DNA from: a virus
Reading direction: 5' to 3' (one strand)
IMG/VR virus record: IMGVR_UViG_3300047319_001564
Location: 1 to 53,359 of that record
Length of the DNA: 53,359 nt
Every line of letters starts with the position of its first letter. Position 1 is the first letter of the stretch. The position numbers and the translations under genes are program-made. Below are positions 39,769 to 47,822 of this stretch, piece after piece. The notes below the pieces were generated by a model. The model was given only the letters and a program-made list of their open reading frames with translations. It was not told the DNA's origin and did no database searches.

Positions 39769-40264
39769 TAGTCGGGCTTCTGGCGTTCACGCATCATCGC
39801 GACGAGTTCGGCATAGACGTCAGGCGGCAATTGCCCCGCCCAGTCGTACTTCCATCCGCCCATGAACTGACAGAGGGCTAGGTCGCTGCGGATGCCATCG
39901 ACATAGCCGGGTCGTTTTTTCGGGCCGCTTTCTCGGCTTCCTGTGATTCCTCGTACTTGTCGATCGCCTGCACGAGTTCCACGTAGGAATCGGCATCCAG
40001 GGCATTCATCGCCGATTCCGAAACCTCGACCGGCTTTCCGGTTTCATTGGTGAACGACCATGCGACGATGTATTCGGCCAGCTTCGTGAGGCCGATTTGC
40101 TCCGGATCGATCATTGCTTTCTCGCCGGCCCGCATCTCCTTCACGAGTCGACCGAAGATCCGACGCTCTTCGCCGGCGTTCAGTTCCTTCTTGATTTCGA
40201 TCCAATCACCATCTGATAGCGATAGCGTGACAGTCCTCGGCTTGACGAATCGATTGCGTCCCAT
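39768..40264 (-). CDS. Tail assembly chaperone, -1 frameshift product (GT-like)
   Basis: The zero frame (40264-39878) ends shortly after a slippery heptamer A-AAA-AAC (39920-39914 on the minus strand). Slipping back one base continues as RPGYVDGIRSDLALCQFMGG and KYDWAGQLPPDVYAELVAMM, to a stop that overlaps the tape measure start. That gives about 165 residues. This matches the programmed frameshift of tail assembly chaperones in most siphoviruses, where a short G and a longer GT protein help load the tape measure. Confidence 0.85.
39878..40264 (-). CDS. Tail assembly chaperone, short form (G-like)
   Basis: This 128-residue product contains RTVTLSLSDGDWIEIKKELN, AGEERRIFGRLVKEMR and GLTKLAEYIVAWSFTNE, a pattern common in G-type tail chaperones. 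Its C-terminus (KNDPAMSMASAAT) follows the slippery site in the zero frame. It lies between the tail tube and tape measure genes. A frame at 39820-40005 overlapping this region is a shadow. Confidence 0.8.
   Translation of the reverse strand: MGRNRFVKPRTVTLSLSDGDWIEIKKELNAGEERRIFGRLVKEMRAGEKAMIDPEQIGLTKLAEYIVAWSFTNETGKPVEVSESAMNALDADSYVELVQAIDKYEESQEAEKAARKNDPAMSMASAAT
39914..39920 (-). promoter_or_regulatory. A-AAA-AAC slippery heptamer for -1 frameshifting
   Basis: On the coding strand the sequence reads A AAA AAC in the zero frame, a strong -1 slippery site. It lies about 34 bases before the zero-frame stop. Downstream sequence is GC-rich and could form a stimulatory structure. Confidence 0.85.
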
Positions 40265-40271
40265 TTGATGC

Positions 40272-40538
40272 TCACTCCTGCAGACCGAGCGACGCCGTCA
40301 GCGTGCCGTCCGCGACATGCAGTTCGATGATCGGCCAGACCCATACCGATCCATTCTGGCGAGGGACGCGGAACGTTAGGGCTGACTGCGACAGCCGAAA
40401 CGTATCTGCCTCGCGCACCGATCCCGTCAGCGCGAAGCCCGCATCCTTCACCGAAAGTGTCCACGTCGGCAGACTGGCGGCTGTGTGATACCCCCAGCGC
40501 ACCAGTCCGTCGACACCTGTCATCACAAAGGACGGCAT
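40272..40538 (-). CDS. Small tail-region protein
   Basis: This 88-residue protein (MPSFVMTGVDGLVRWGYHTA, then FRLSQSALTFRVPRQNGS, VWPIIELHVADGTLTASLG) is a compact, probably beta-rich domain. It sits between the tail tube and the chaperone genes, where minor tail or tail-terminator components occur. Not assigned to a family. Confidence 0.55.
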   Translation of the reverse strand: MPSFVMTGVDGLVRWGYHTAASLPTWTLSVKDAGFALTGSVREADTFRLSQSALTFRVPRQNGSVWVWPIIELHVADGTLTASLGLQE

Positions 40539-40549
40539 TCAGCTGCTCT

Positions 40550-40948
40550 CTAGAACGTCGATGCCCATGTGCCGTTCGCCACGAAATTGCCGGTGATCTG
40601 CACTGCGCCAGACACGCTGGTATCCATCGAGATGTCCAACCACGCGGGTCCTGAATGGAACTTGCTCGGGGCGTTTGATGACGGATAGAGGTAGAGATTC
40701 ACGCCATTGGTGGAGGCCGCACCGGTAAAGGGCTTCGATTCGGTGTCGTCCCACACGCCGGCGAACGAGCCCTTGATGTCTGGCAGACCCTGCACGTAGG
40801 TCTTGTTCGCATCACCGAAGGCGGTGACTTCGATCTTGTCGGTGCTCTTGTCGATCGTCCACTTGTTGAGTTTGATCACGGCGGTCGCCACACCGCCGGC
40901 GCTGGTGGACAAGTAGATGACGCCATTGCGTCCAGGATACGCGGGCAT
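40550..40948 (-). CDS. Major tail tube protein
   Basis: This 132-residue protein (MPAYPGRNGVIYLSTSAGGV, AVIKLNKWTIDKSTDKIEVT, AFGDANKTYVQGLPDIKGSF) matches the beta-barrel pattern of small tail tube proteins: WTID followed by a VTAFGD loop and a FxGVWDD strand. It lies directly upstream of the chaperones and tape measure. It stacks as hexameric rings to form the tail tube. Confidence 0.75.
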   Translation of the reverse strand: MPAYPGRNGVIYLSTSAGGVATAVIKLNKWTIDKSTDKIEVTAFGDANKTYVQGLPDIKGSFAGVWDDTESKPFTGAASTNGVNLYLYPSSNAPSKFHSGPAWLDISMDTSVSGAVQITGNFVANGTWASTF

Positions 40949-42051
40949 TAGGCACTCCTCAGCCGCTCAGCGGCTTGTGGTAAATGGAGCAGTCGCGAGA
41001 GATCGCCGAGGACGGTTGCCGCCCGGTCGACCCACGACGCCTCAGCCACGCAGGCCGGGAGTGATTGCGAGACGCGATGACGTTCTTGTGGCAACGTCAA
41101 CCACAGACGTATCAGCGCCGCTGCCTCGGTCGGGGTCGTGAAGGTCGGCACGCGATCACCGAAGACTTCCGCGACTTCCGCCCGGTAGTCGGAGAGATGA
41201 AACGATCCGCACGCCGCGAGTTCATACGCGCGGGGACTCAAGGAATCGCCCTGCACGCGTCGCGCGGTCCGCCCGAAGCCAGAAAACGAGCGATAGAGAT
41301 TCAGCCCGATCTTGGCCCGCCGATAGAGATGCGCGGCCATCTCATTCGTGATCTGGTCCCCGCGAATGCAGGCCTGCAGCTTCGGCGCCAGGCCGAGGTT
41401 CTTCCATGATCCGTACAGGCCGAGATCGATGCCGGTCCAATCGATGCTGTTGAAAAAGGTGATGCGTTCCGGAAAGCCGGACCCCACGAAGATCACGTCG
41501 TGACACGGGAGATTCATCACCGGTATCTCGCGTTTGTGCTTCAGGGGATGCCAGCCGTGCGGCAGATAGCCGGCGTGCGGCGTGACGCTGCGGAAGTCCG
41601 GGACCATCGTGCGTTCATTGGTCCAGCAGCCGTCGACGAGCTTCGCGATCGCCATCTCCTGCGCATGGTCATACGGCGATTCCGTGAAGAGGACCGTCAC
41701 TTTCAGGCCGGCCCGCTTCATCATCACGATGACGTCGGGATGGAGCAGCATCGCGGACACGATCAGCACGACGTCGACTTGTTGACGCAGGGCCATCTCC
41801 AGCGCGCCGATGCCGGCGTGGTAGAGAATGTCGGCCTGATTCGGCTTCGGAATCTCGGGGTCGTTCTTCTTCTTGATCCGCCATAGCCCGTTCAGCGCTT
41901 TGACGGAGGATTCAATCCGTGTGTCCAGGCGGTAGGGCTCCACGAAGACGCCGTGTTCGTGCAGGCCGTATTGCAGCCCATCGAAGACATCCGCGGTCGA
42001 CCAGCTGGCCCCAGGGTGCACGAGCAGGATGCGCAGCGGGCGTGTGGTCAC
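40948..42051 (-). CDS. CgeB-like glycosyltransferase
   Basis: This 367-residue protein has a GT-B pattern: RILLVHPGASWSTADVFDGL, LYHAGIGALEMALRQQVDVV, a middle GTP-like HGWHPLKHKREIP, and a C-terminal domain with GLNLYRSFSGFGRTARRVQG, SPRAYELAACGSFHLSDYRA and EVFGDRVPTF, as in CgeB/spore-coat-type transferases. It would move a sugar onto a protein or surface glycan. It is the first of four glycosyltransferase genes inserted between the tail tube and head-tail genes. Confidence 0.8.
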   Translation of the reverse strand: MTTRPLRILLVHPGASWSTADVFDGLQYGLHEHGVFVEPYRLDTRIESSVKALNGLWRIKKKNDPEIPKPNQADILYHAGIGALEMALRQQVDVVLIVSAMLLHPDVIVMMKRAGLKVTVLFTESPYDHAQEMAIAKLVDGCWTNERTMVPDFRSVTPHAGYLPHGWHPLKHKREIPVMNLPCHDVIFVGSGFPERITFFNSIDWTGIDLGLYGSWKNLGLAPKLQACIRGDQITNEMAAHLYRRAKIGLNLYRSFSGFGRTARRVQGDSLSPRAYELAACGSFHLSDYRAEVAEVFGDRVPTFTTPTEAAALIRLWLTLPQERHRVSQSLPACVAEASWVDRAATVLGDLSRLLHLPQAAERLRSA

Positions 42052-42623
42052 GAGGCCTCCCGCACATGCGCCGGCAGATCGTCGCCCACTTCCGCAATCA
42101 CATCCTGCCGCCAGATGATGTCCGAGCGCAGCCAGCCGACGCTCTCGAGAAAGGCACAGTCGCCACCGATGAAGCCGCCCCAGATCCCGAGCTTCTGCGG
42201 GACGTTCGGGATGAAGAACATCGGCGTGCCGACATTGCCGAAGATGACGGCCGGTTCCCGCCAGAGGACCCGACCATCGGGATAGCGCATGCGAAATACC
42301 ACCGGCCGATCGGGCGTGCGCGTGACCGCGTCGGCCATCGCCGCCCGGGCGCCTGGGACCTGGCGATCATCGTCGTCGAGGAAGGCGAGATGCGTGCCGC
42401 GGGCCAGGGGCATCGCGGCGTTGCGCTCCGTGCTGCCCCAATCGTGGCCCCGCGGACAGTGCAGAAACCGAACCCCGCGTTCCACGTCCGATGGCCGGAT
42501 ATAGGGATTCAGCTGCGCGAGCTCGCCGACCACGAGAATCTCATCGCCGGGCCAGAGCTCGATCGAGTCGAGCGCCTCGAGCAGGGACGGCCGCCCGAGT
42601 GACGGCAGAATGATGCTGATCAT
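42048..42623 (-). CDS. GT2-type glycosyltransferase (short)
   Basis: This 191-residue protein begins ISIILPSLGRPSLLEALDSI and holds a DxD-like motif (HLAFLDDDDRQVPGARAAM), the nucleotide-sugar site of GT-A family 2 transferases. The C-terminal part is short. It is joined by overlaps to its neighbours. Its acceptor is unknown. Confidence 0.8.
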   Translation of the reverse strand: MISIILPSLGRPSLLEALDSIELWPGDEILVVGELAQLNPYIRPSDVERGVRFLHCPRGHDWGSTERNAAMPLARGTHLAFLDDDDRQVPGARAAMADAVTRTPDRPVVFRMRYPDGRVLWREPAVIFGNVGTPMFFIPNVPQKLGIWGGFIGGDCAFLESVGWLRSDIIWRQDVIAEVGDDLPAHVREAS

Positions 42624-43303
42624 GCCGGCACCGCCGTCAGCGCCCGCACCCGTGAGACCGCCTGGTTGACGACGGCATCATGGGTCATCCAATACAACGA
42701 GTTGGTACGGGCGGGGTTGTCCTGGTCGGCTTCACGAAAGGTGCGGTCGGGCCGCCAGCCGCGCCAGTCGTGATCGATCGTCACCGTCGGGACCAGCACG
42801 GCGCGATCGAACGCCGCCATGACGTCGCGCAGGAACACGTCGCCCCAATAGAGCCGGGGATCATGGACATAGCCCATGGCATCGACCGCGACGCGCGCAA
42901 TCGTCGAAAACGGAAAATGCGTCGGGTTGTGCGTCGAGACGCCGAGATTGAACACCCCATCCGGATAGCGATTCGCCTCGGCGAGGAGGAGCGCCGGCCA
43001 GCCAGGCGTGCGAAAGACCATGTCGTCGTTGCCCGTCATTAGGACATCGCCGGTCGCGATGGCGAGGAGTTCGCGATAAAACCGTGGGAGGCTGCTATAG
43101 CCGGCATGGCGTGGACCGACGAGCACCTTCCGGCCGCTCGCGCGGAGCAGTTCGGCCGACGCGGGATCGTCGTCATCGACCCGAAAGACCAGCTCGCTCT
43201 CCACAGAATCGCCGGCGGTGGCGTCATAGGACGCGAGGAGCGTCCGCAGGTCGTCGAGGCGGCCGCGCGTCGGCACAAGGACGGAGATCTTGTGAAACGT
43301 CAT
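42620..43303 (-). CDS. GT2-type glycosyltransferase
   Basis: This 227-residue protein has ISVLVPTRGRLDDLRTLLAS, LVFRVDDDDPASAELLRASG and ATGDVLMTGNDDMVFRTPGW, typical of family 2 GT-A enzymes with DxD-like motifs. A WGDVFLRDVMAAF segment follows. It probably adds a hexose. It overlaps the next genes on both sides. Confidence 0.8.
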   Translation of the reverse strand: MTFHKISVLVPTRGRLDDLRTLLASYDATAGDSVESELVFRVDDDDPASAELLRASGRKVLVGPRHAGYSSLPRFYRELLAIATGDVLMTGNDDMVFRTPGWPALLLAEANRYPDGVFNLGVSTHNPTHFPFSTIARVAVDAMGYVHDPRLYWGDVFLRDVMAAFDRAVLVPTVTIDHDWRGWRPDRTFREADQDNPARTNSLYWMTHDAVVNQAVSRVRALTAVPA

Positions 43304-43929
43304 GGTTCGATCAATGGGCCCAGGTGCGCCCAGCGCGTGCGAAACGTCTCGCGATCGGCCGCAAGGTAGGCGTTGACGTTGTGGGCATGGCCGGCATCGT
43401 GACGGTTGTCGTGGCGGATGACGGCGTTGTCGACGGTCCGGATCGGAATGCCCGCGGCATGGGCGCGCATCGAGAAATCCGGGTCGGCGTAAAAGGCGTG
43501 GAACGCCGGATCAAATAATCCGCCCAGGACGGTGATGACGTCGCGATGGACAAACGGAAACGCGGCGAACGGGCGCCCATAGTAGGAAAAGTTGAACGGC
43601 GGGAGATGGCGCGGGGTCAGAATGACCGCCGGATCATTCGTTGCCTCGTGATAGAGCACGGCGAGGGCCTCGGGATCGAGCATCGATTCGTCGTTGAAGA
43701 CGAAGATGTACTCGCCGGTCGCCACCGCCAGGCCCGCATTGATCGCATCGATCGGACCGTTGCGATCGCGGTACACGGTTCGGACTAACGGATCACCAAC
43801 AGGGATCGCGACGTCGGTGATGATGATCACTTCGTAGGGGATCGCGCCGGCCGCCGGACCAATCGATGCGAGCGCGCCCGCCACGAGCTGTGGGCGAATC
43901 GTCGGCAAGAGCACCGTGATCTCACTCAT
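43300..43929 (-). CDS. GT2-type glycosyltransferase
   Basis: The ATG at 43929 (MSEITVLLPTIRPQLVAGAL) fits better than one at 43962, which would lie further into the previous gene. The 209-residue product has VIIITDVAIPVGDPLVRTV, YIFVFNDESMLDPEALAVLY and FYADPDFSMRAHAAGI, as in GT2 enzymes with a final acidic (DPDFS) motif. It is the promoter-proximal member of the glycosyltransferase set. Confidence 0.8.
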   Translation of the reverse strand: MSEITVLLPTIRPQLVAGALASIGPAAGAIPYEVIIITDVAIPVGDPLVRTVYRDRNGPIDAINAGLAVATGEYIFVFNDESMLDPEALAVLYHEATNDPAVILTPRHLPPFNFSYYGRPFAAFPFVHRDVITVLGGLFDPAFHAFYADPDFSMRAHAAGIPIRTVDNAVIRHDNRHDAGHAHNVNAYLAADRETFRTRWAHLGPLIEP

Positions 43930-44341
43930 GGACCACGAATCCCGCTCTTCGCAGCAGATCAATCAGGGCCATCCGCATGCGTGTGCGTACGCGGATGACC
44001 GCCGGGATCATCCGTTGACTCTCTGACGCGACGGGCATCTGACCTCGATTCGCCCCTCGACGGGTCTGCCGTGGTGAGGTGCCGCGTTCGAACATGGAGG
44101 CATGCTTCGCCCGACTCACCACCCGCGCCGAGGCACCGAACCGCGACCGGGACTGCGTGAGCGTGACGCCTTGTCGGAGATTGCCGGTCGGTCCTTGTGG
44201 ATAGTGCTGCTCGATCGTTCGCTCCGCCACATCCGCATGCGCAAGCACAATGGCGCCGGCTTCATCGGCGAGGTCATCGGGTAATTGATGCAGCGCCTGA
44301 CGGAACGCCTCTAACCCGTCCCATTGCAGCGACGCGCTCAT
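43922..44341 (-). CDS. HK97 gp10-like tail completion / neck protein
   Basis: This 139-residue protein has the HK97 gp10 pattern: a helical start (WDGLEAFRQALHQLPDDLAD, EAGAIVLAHADVAERTIEQH), then YPQGPTGNLRQGVTLTQSR and VVSRAKHASMFERGTSPRQT. This family caps or joins tails to the head. It lies just after the head-closure gene. Confidence 0.8.
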   Translation of the reverse strand: MSASLQWDGLEAFRQALHQLPDDLADEAGAIVLAHADVAERTIEQHYPQGPTGNLRQGVTLTQSRSRFGASARVVSRAKHASMFERGTSPRQTRRGANRGQMPVASESQRMIPAVIRVRTRMRMALIDLLRRAGFVVHE

Positions 44342-44667
44342 CGGACCACCTCTTCACAGAGGCAATTCAGTTCGTCGTGCATGTCGTCGACGTCTTGCAC
44401 GCCTTTCACCAGCAACAGCCGATCGCCGGCGACGCGCGCATTCGGCGTCGTGCCTCCGAGATAGATCGCCGTGTCCACGGTGACCTGGGCGTGATACCGC
44501 ATGTTCACCTGGCTGAGAATCACGCGGCCGTTGTCCTGCGGCGACAGCGCCTGAATCTGGACCCAGAAATCACTGGGTGTCAGTGGTTCCCAGAAGCCAT
44601 CCGCGTCATCCGTCTGTTGCGGATTCCTCCAGAGCGTGACCTTCCGGTTCTGTCGACCTGGCCGCAT
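44338..44667 (-). CDS. Head closure / head-tail adaptor protein
   Basis: This 109-residue protein (MRPGRQNRKVTLWRNPQQTD, FWEPLTPSDFWVQIQAL, MRYHAQVTVDTAIYLGG and RLLLVKGVQDVDDMHDELNC) matches the SPP1 gp16-like head closure protein pattern, with WVQIQAL and the R-L-V-I-K-G strand. It seals the connector after DNA packaging. Confidence 0.8.
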   Translation of the reverse strand: MRPGRQNRKVTLWRNPQQTDDADGFWEPLTPSDFWVQIQALSPQDNGRVILSQVNMRYHAQVTVDTAIYLGGTTPNARVAGDRLLLVKGVQDVDDMHDELNCLCEEVVR

Positions 44668-45336
44668 TTACCCGACCCCCAGGGCGGCCCAGGCATCGCG
44701 GTAATCGAGGTCGTAGGTATCCGGTGGCGCCCAATACAGTTTGTCGATCCAGCACGCTTCGGCCGCGTCGCGCGCGCCTTTGGCATTCGGGTCCATCCCG
44801 TCTCGATCGAGATCGAGGTAGGTCAAATAGCTCCGGATGCCCTGCTTGATGCGCTCAGGAATCAGCGTGGGACTCGTCCAACCCACGACGTAGGTGATCA
44901 GGATCCGCGCTGCCAGGCGATCGGCCTGAACCACTGGCCAGACCTTCAGTGGGGCCCGGGTAATCTCAGCCGGCCTGGCGGTGGCATCCACGAGATAGTT
45001 CGAGGCCGCGAGCGACTGCAGCGTCCCCAGGCTGTCGTAGTACTGCACGAGGACAGCCGTCGAGGGATTCGCCAGCGCGTCGTTCTGCAGCTGCATCGCC
45101 ATGGGCAACTGGATCCGATCGGTGAAATCGCTGAGCGCCAATTGCCACGTTTGCGTGAAGAGCCCATAGCCGAGGGATTGTTCCGCCGCTTCGCGGGCCG
45201 TTTTCAGGTACGACAGCGTGGTGGCGTTGCTGTCATCGCCCGTGATCCGCGCCTGATCCTTCGCTTGCTGCAACGTGATCGGCTCCTGTACCGGTGGCGC
45301 GATCAGCCGATACGCCGCGCGGACGCCGCGTCTCAC
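44668..45336 (-). CDS. Head-tail connector (gp6/gp15-like adaptor)
   Basis: This 222-residue protein has the gp6/gp15-like connector layout: ITLQQAKDQARITGDDSNAT, LSYLKTAREAAEQSLGYGLF, then TQTWQLALSDFTDRIQLPM, and a C-terminal helical bundle (LIPERIKQGIRSYLTYLDLD). It forms a ring below the portal. It starts with a GTG overlapping the previous stop. Confidence 0.85.
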   Translation of the reverse strand: MRRGVRAAYRLIAPPVQEPITLQQAKDQARITGDDSNATTLSYLKTAREAAEQSLGYGLFTQTWQLALSDFTDRIQLPMAMQLQNDALANPSTAVLVQYYDSLGTLQSLAASNYLVDATARPAEITRAPLKVWPVVQADRLAARILITYVVGWTSPTLIPERIKQGIRSYLTYLDLDRDGMDPNAKGARDAAEACWIDKLYWAPPDTYDLDYRDAWAALGVG

Positions 45337-45539
45337 TGCGCTTTGCCTTTCCGCACCACGGCGCGTTCCGTGGGTTCGACGACGGCGGTGGCGATCTCCT
45401 CGCCCACCAGCACCGCGAAGCCGTCCTTGATCCAGCCGCGCATTTCTGGCGTCAGCTTCGGAACCTCAATCCGCTGGCCGGCCTGAAATGGGAAGTCAGG
45501 ATTCTGGGACGGCGTCGTGTGCAGGAACTTCAGAATCAC
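45333..45539 (-). CDS. Small head-region protein
   Basis: This 68-residue protein (MILKFLHTTPSQNPDFPFQA, GQRIEVPKLTPEMRGWIKDG) is a compact beta-like domain of the type found between capsid and connector genes. It overlaps its neighbours at both ends. Its role may be head stabilisation; no firm assignment. Confidence 0.6.
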   Translation of the reverse strand: MILKFLHTTPSQNPDFPFQAGQRIEVPKLTPEMRGWIKDGFAVLVGEEIATAVVEPTERAVVRKGKAQ

Positions 45540-45943
45540 GCGGTGCCTTCGATCGGGCTGGAATATTGCTCCGACGTGCTGGTCGGTTGGGTCGCGGGCA
45601 GCTTCCGGGTCCGCGACTGAATCACTGTGATCGAATCGATGGTCGTGGAGGTGCCGCGGGTCACCCGGCAGCGCACGAATTGCTCGAGCGGACGCCGGAT
45701 GGTCAACATCAGCTGATTATTGGTGGCGTGCGTGACCAGCGTGTCCTTGAGATCCGCGGCGGCGCCCATGCCCGTCACGATGTCCTGCTGGGCACGAATG
45801 TTGTTGTTCGCCGCCGGCGTGCCGAGTCGCACCACGAAGGTAATTTCTTCGAACCCCGACGTGTCATAGGCGGCGCTGTCGATCGTGGTGGTACCCGTCG
45901 CGGTCGGTGCTTCGACCGTGACTTTGTTGTCATCTAGAAACAT
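45536..45943 (-). CDS. Head-associated structural protein
   Basis: The start at 45943 (MFLDDNKVTVEAPTATGTTT) follows AGGAGGG. The 135-residue product is beta-rich (FEEITFVVRLGTPAANNNI, NQLMLTIRRPLEQFVRCRVT) and lies next to the major capsid gene. It could decorate the capsid or serve in the connector. No sure family. Confidence 0.6.
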   Translation of the reverse strand: MFLDDNKVTVEAPTATGTTTIDSAAYDTSGFEEITFVVRLGTPAANNNIRAQQDIVTGMGAAADLKDTLVTHATNNQLMLTIRRPLEQFVRCRVTRGTSTTIDSITVIQSRTRKLPATQPTSTSEQYSSPIEGTA

Positions 45944-46012
45944 CGGAACCCTCCTGGGATCTGTCCGAAGAGGGCGCCAGCCAGCCACGGCCAGCGCCCA
46001 CCCCAGAAGGCG

Positions 46013-47419
46013 TTACGCCTGAGTCGCGTACTTGATCGGATGCGTGCCGGCGTCGAGCAGATCGCCGTCATGGCGCGAAAGCGCCAGGAAGGCCACCTGG
46101 CCGAGCACGGCGTACAGCTCATCGAGCCTGATGACGGTCACATCCCGCACGTCTCGGATGATGTACTTCGAGAAATCTCCGAAGAGGATTGACTTGACGC
46201 CCGTTGCCGGGGTCGTCATCGACTGATTGATGACGTAGGGATACCCGAGAATGGTGTCCGCCTGGCCCAGCGCCAAGCCCGGCACCCACAACGGTTGGCC
46301 CGTGGTATCGCCCGAGTACTGCAATACCTTGATCTTCTTGAGCATCTTCAGCCCGCCGTCATGGAACATGAACCGGCCATTGGGCCGATAGGCCGGGTCC
46401 ACCGAGTGCACGAGATCGACGATGTTGTCGTAGCTCGCGGAAGCCACGCCCGAGAGCGTGACCGAGCTGGACGTCGCGGCCGTGACCACGCCGTTCGGCT
46501 GTGAACCGGTGCCGGTGGTGAAGTGATCGTTCGTGATCCGCGCAATGCGGTTCCCGAGGGCCTCGCCGAGAAAGGCATTGGCGTTGATCGACGTGTCCTG
46601 GAGGAACTCGATGGACGCCAGGATGTACTTCGAGGAGTATTTCCACGCATCGAGCACGAGCTGGCCGAAGGTCATTTCCAGCTCATTCGAGGTCGTGTTT
46701 TCCCCGATGATCTCGCCCTTGTTGCCAGTGTCGTTCGTGGTCGGAATGGGCAGTGGCCCACCGGTGGCCGTGCGAATGACCGTGGCCACCTGGCGCATGC
46801 CGGCGTAGTTCAAGAGGGCGACTTCGAGCGATTTCATCGTTTCGTCGGCCGTGGTGTAGCCGCCGGTCGTCGTCGTGGACTGGAGTCCGGTCAGGGCGGC
46901 GCGCTCTTCCTCCTGCTTCTCGCGCCACATCCGGAAATCGTCCTCACTGGCCCGCAGGCCCATGCCGTACGGCATCGTCGGCTTCAAGGCCGGCCCCAAC
47001 CGGATGGTGAGCTGCTTCGACTGGGGATTGATGCCGCAGCGTTTCGCCAGGGCGATCTGCGTATCCGTCAGGGAATCCGCCACCGGCGATCCGGCACACA
47101 TCCAGGCCCGCAGCGCTTCGCTGCGGTCGCGGTCGGTGATCTTTCCGAATGATCGAGTGTCCTGCTGCTGGCGGGTATCGACGGGATTCGGCTCGCTGCG
47201 TCGCCCATCGCCGCCAGCGGTCACTGATTGCGTCTTCTCGATGCGCTGGATCTGCTTGGTCAGCTTCTCGATGTCGGCGTGAATCGCCTCGAATTTGGTG
47301 TCTTCCTCTTTCGTCAGATCACGTTTTTCGGTGGCGGCCAGCGTCAAGAGATCTTCGGCCTGTTTCGCCAGCATGCCTTTCTGCTGGCGGAGTTCGATGA
47401 GATTTTCGGTGAGATCCAT
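46013..47419 (-). CDS. Major capsid protein, HK97 fold with N-terminal delta domain
   Basis: I start at the ATG at 47419 (MDLTENLIELRQQKGMLAKQ). The first ~110 residues are a coiled-coil delta (scaffold) domain (EKRDLTKEEDTKFEAIHADI), followed by DRSEALRAWM and the HK97-fold body (ATVIRTATGGPLPIPTTNDT, DAWKYSSKYILASIEFLQDT, NQSMTTPATGVKSILFGDFS). The scaffold is removed by the protease encoded upstream. The 468 residues fit the family. A strong hairpin precedes the gene. Confidence 0.92.
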   Translation of the reverse strand: MDLTENLIELRQQKGMLAKQAEDLLTLAATEKRDLTKEEDTKFEAIHADIEKLTKQIQRIEKTQSVTAGGDGRRSEPNPVDTRQQQDTRSFGKITDRDRSEALRAWMCAGSPVADSLTDTQIALAKRCGINPQSKQLTIRLGPALKPTMPYGMGLRASEDDFRMWREKQEEERAALTGLQSTTTTGGYTTADETMKSLEVALLNYAGMRQVATVIRTATGGPLPIPTTNDTGNKGEIIGENTTSNELEMTFGQLVLDAWKYSSKYILASIEFLQDTSINANAFLGEALGNRIARITNDHFTTGTGSQPNGVVTAATSSSVTLSGVASASYDNIVDLVHSVDPAYRPNGRFMFHDGGLKMLKKIKVLQYSGDTTGQPLWVPGLALGQADTILGYPYVINQSMTTPATGVKSILFGDFSKYIIRDVRDVTVIRLDELYAVLGQVAFLALSRHDGDLLDAGTHPIKYATQA

Positions 47420-47618
47420 GAGTCGTCCCTCAGTCGTGCGATGAGGAACGGCCCGAGACACATGGCAGGAGCGCGACCCACGCACGAACTCAAAATTGAG
47501 ATTCGTGTGCGTATGTGGGTGCGCTCGATCAGCGTCGAGGCGCGACCAGGATTAACGCTTGGGCCGGTTGACTGAGCAGCGTCAGTCGCCGGCCGGCAAG
47601 CTCACTGTGTAAGTGGAA
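47420..47618 (-). promoter_or_regulatory. Non-coding leader of the capsid gene with strong hairpin (47471-47523)
   Basis: This is the only ~200-base gap in the head genes. Within it, ACCCAC...GCAC...GAA pairs with TTC...GTGC...GTGGGT around an inner CTCAA-TT-TTGAG stem, giving a long hairpin. It is not followed by a T-run, so it is not a classical terminator. It may stabilise capsid mRNA, which must be made in large amounts, or mark a processing site. Confidence 0.55.
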
Positions 47619-47822
47619 CTATTCTGTAGACGAATGCCCGCGTTGAGGAGTTTTTGACGCCGAAATAGCCGCCCGGCGGATCAGCGAAGGAATCGAGGTC
47701 CCACGCTGTCGCGCCAATTGGTCGAGCCGATCGTAATCGCCGGCCGAGATCCGGACGCTGACGCGTACGGCATCTTCGACCTCGCGCGGACGACCTACTT
47801 GGCGAGTTGGGTCCTGTGCCAT
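47619..47822 (-). CDS. Ribbon-helix-helix DNA-binding protein
   Basis: This 67-residue protein (DPTRQVGRPREVEDAVRVSV, RISAGDYDRLDQLARQRGTS, IPSLIRRAAISASK) has the ribbon-helix-helix pattern of small repressors. It lies between protease and major capsid genes, an unusual place for a regulator, and overlaps the protease gene by 28 bases. It could control late transcription. Confidence 0.65.
   Translation of the reverse strand: MAQDPTRQVGRPREVEDAVRVSVRISAGDYDRLDQLARQRGTSIPSLIRRAAISASKTPQRGHSSTE

Noticed and set aside
44197-45486. 429-residue plus-strand frame
   Set aside because: It is antisense to the connector and head-closure genes, which have clear family motifs.
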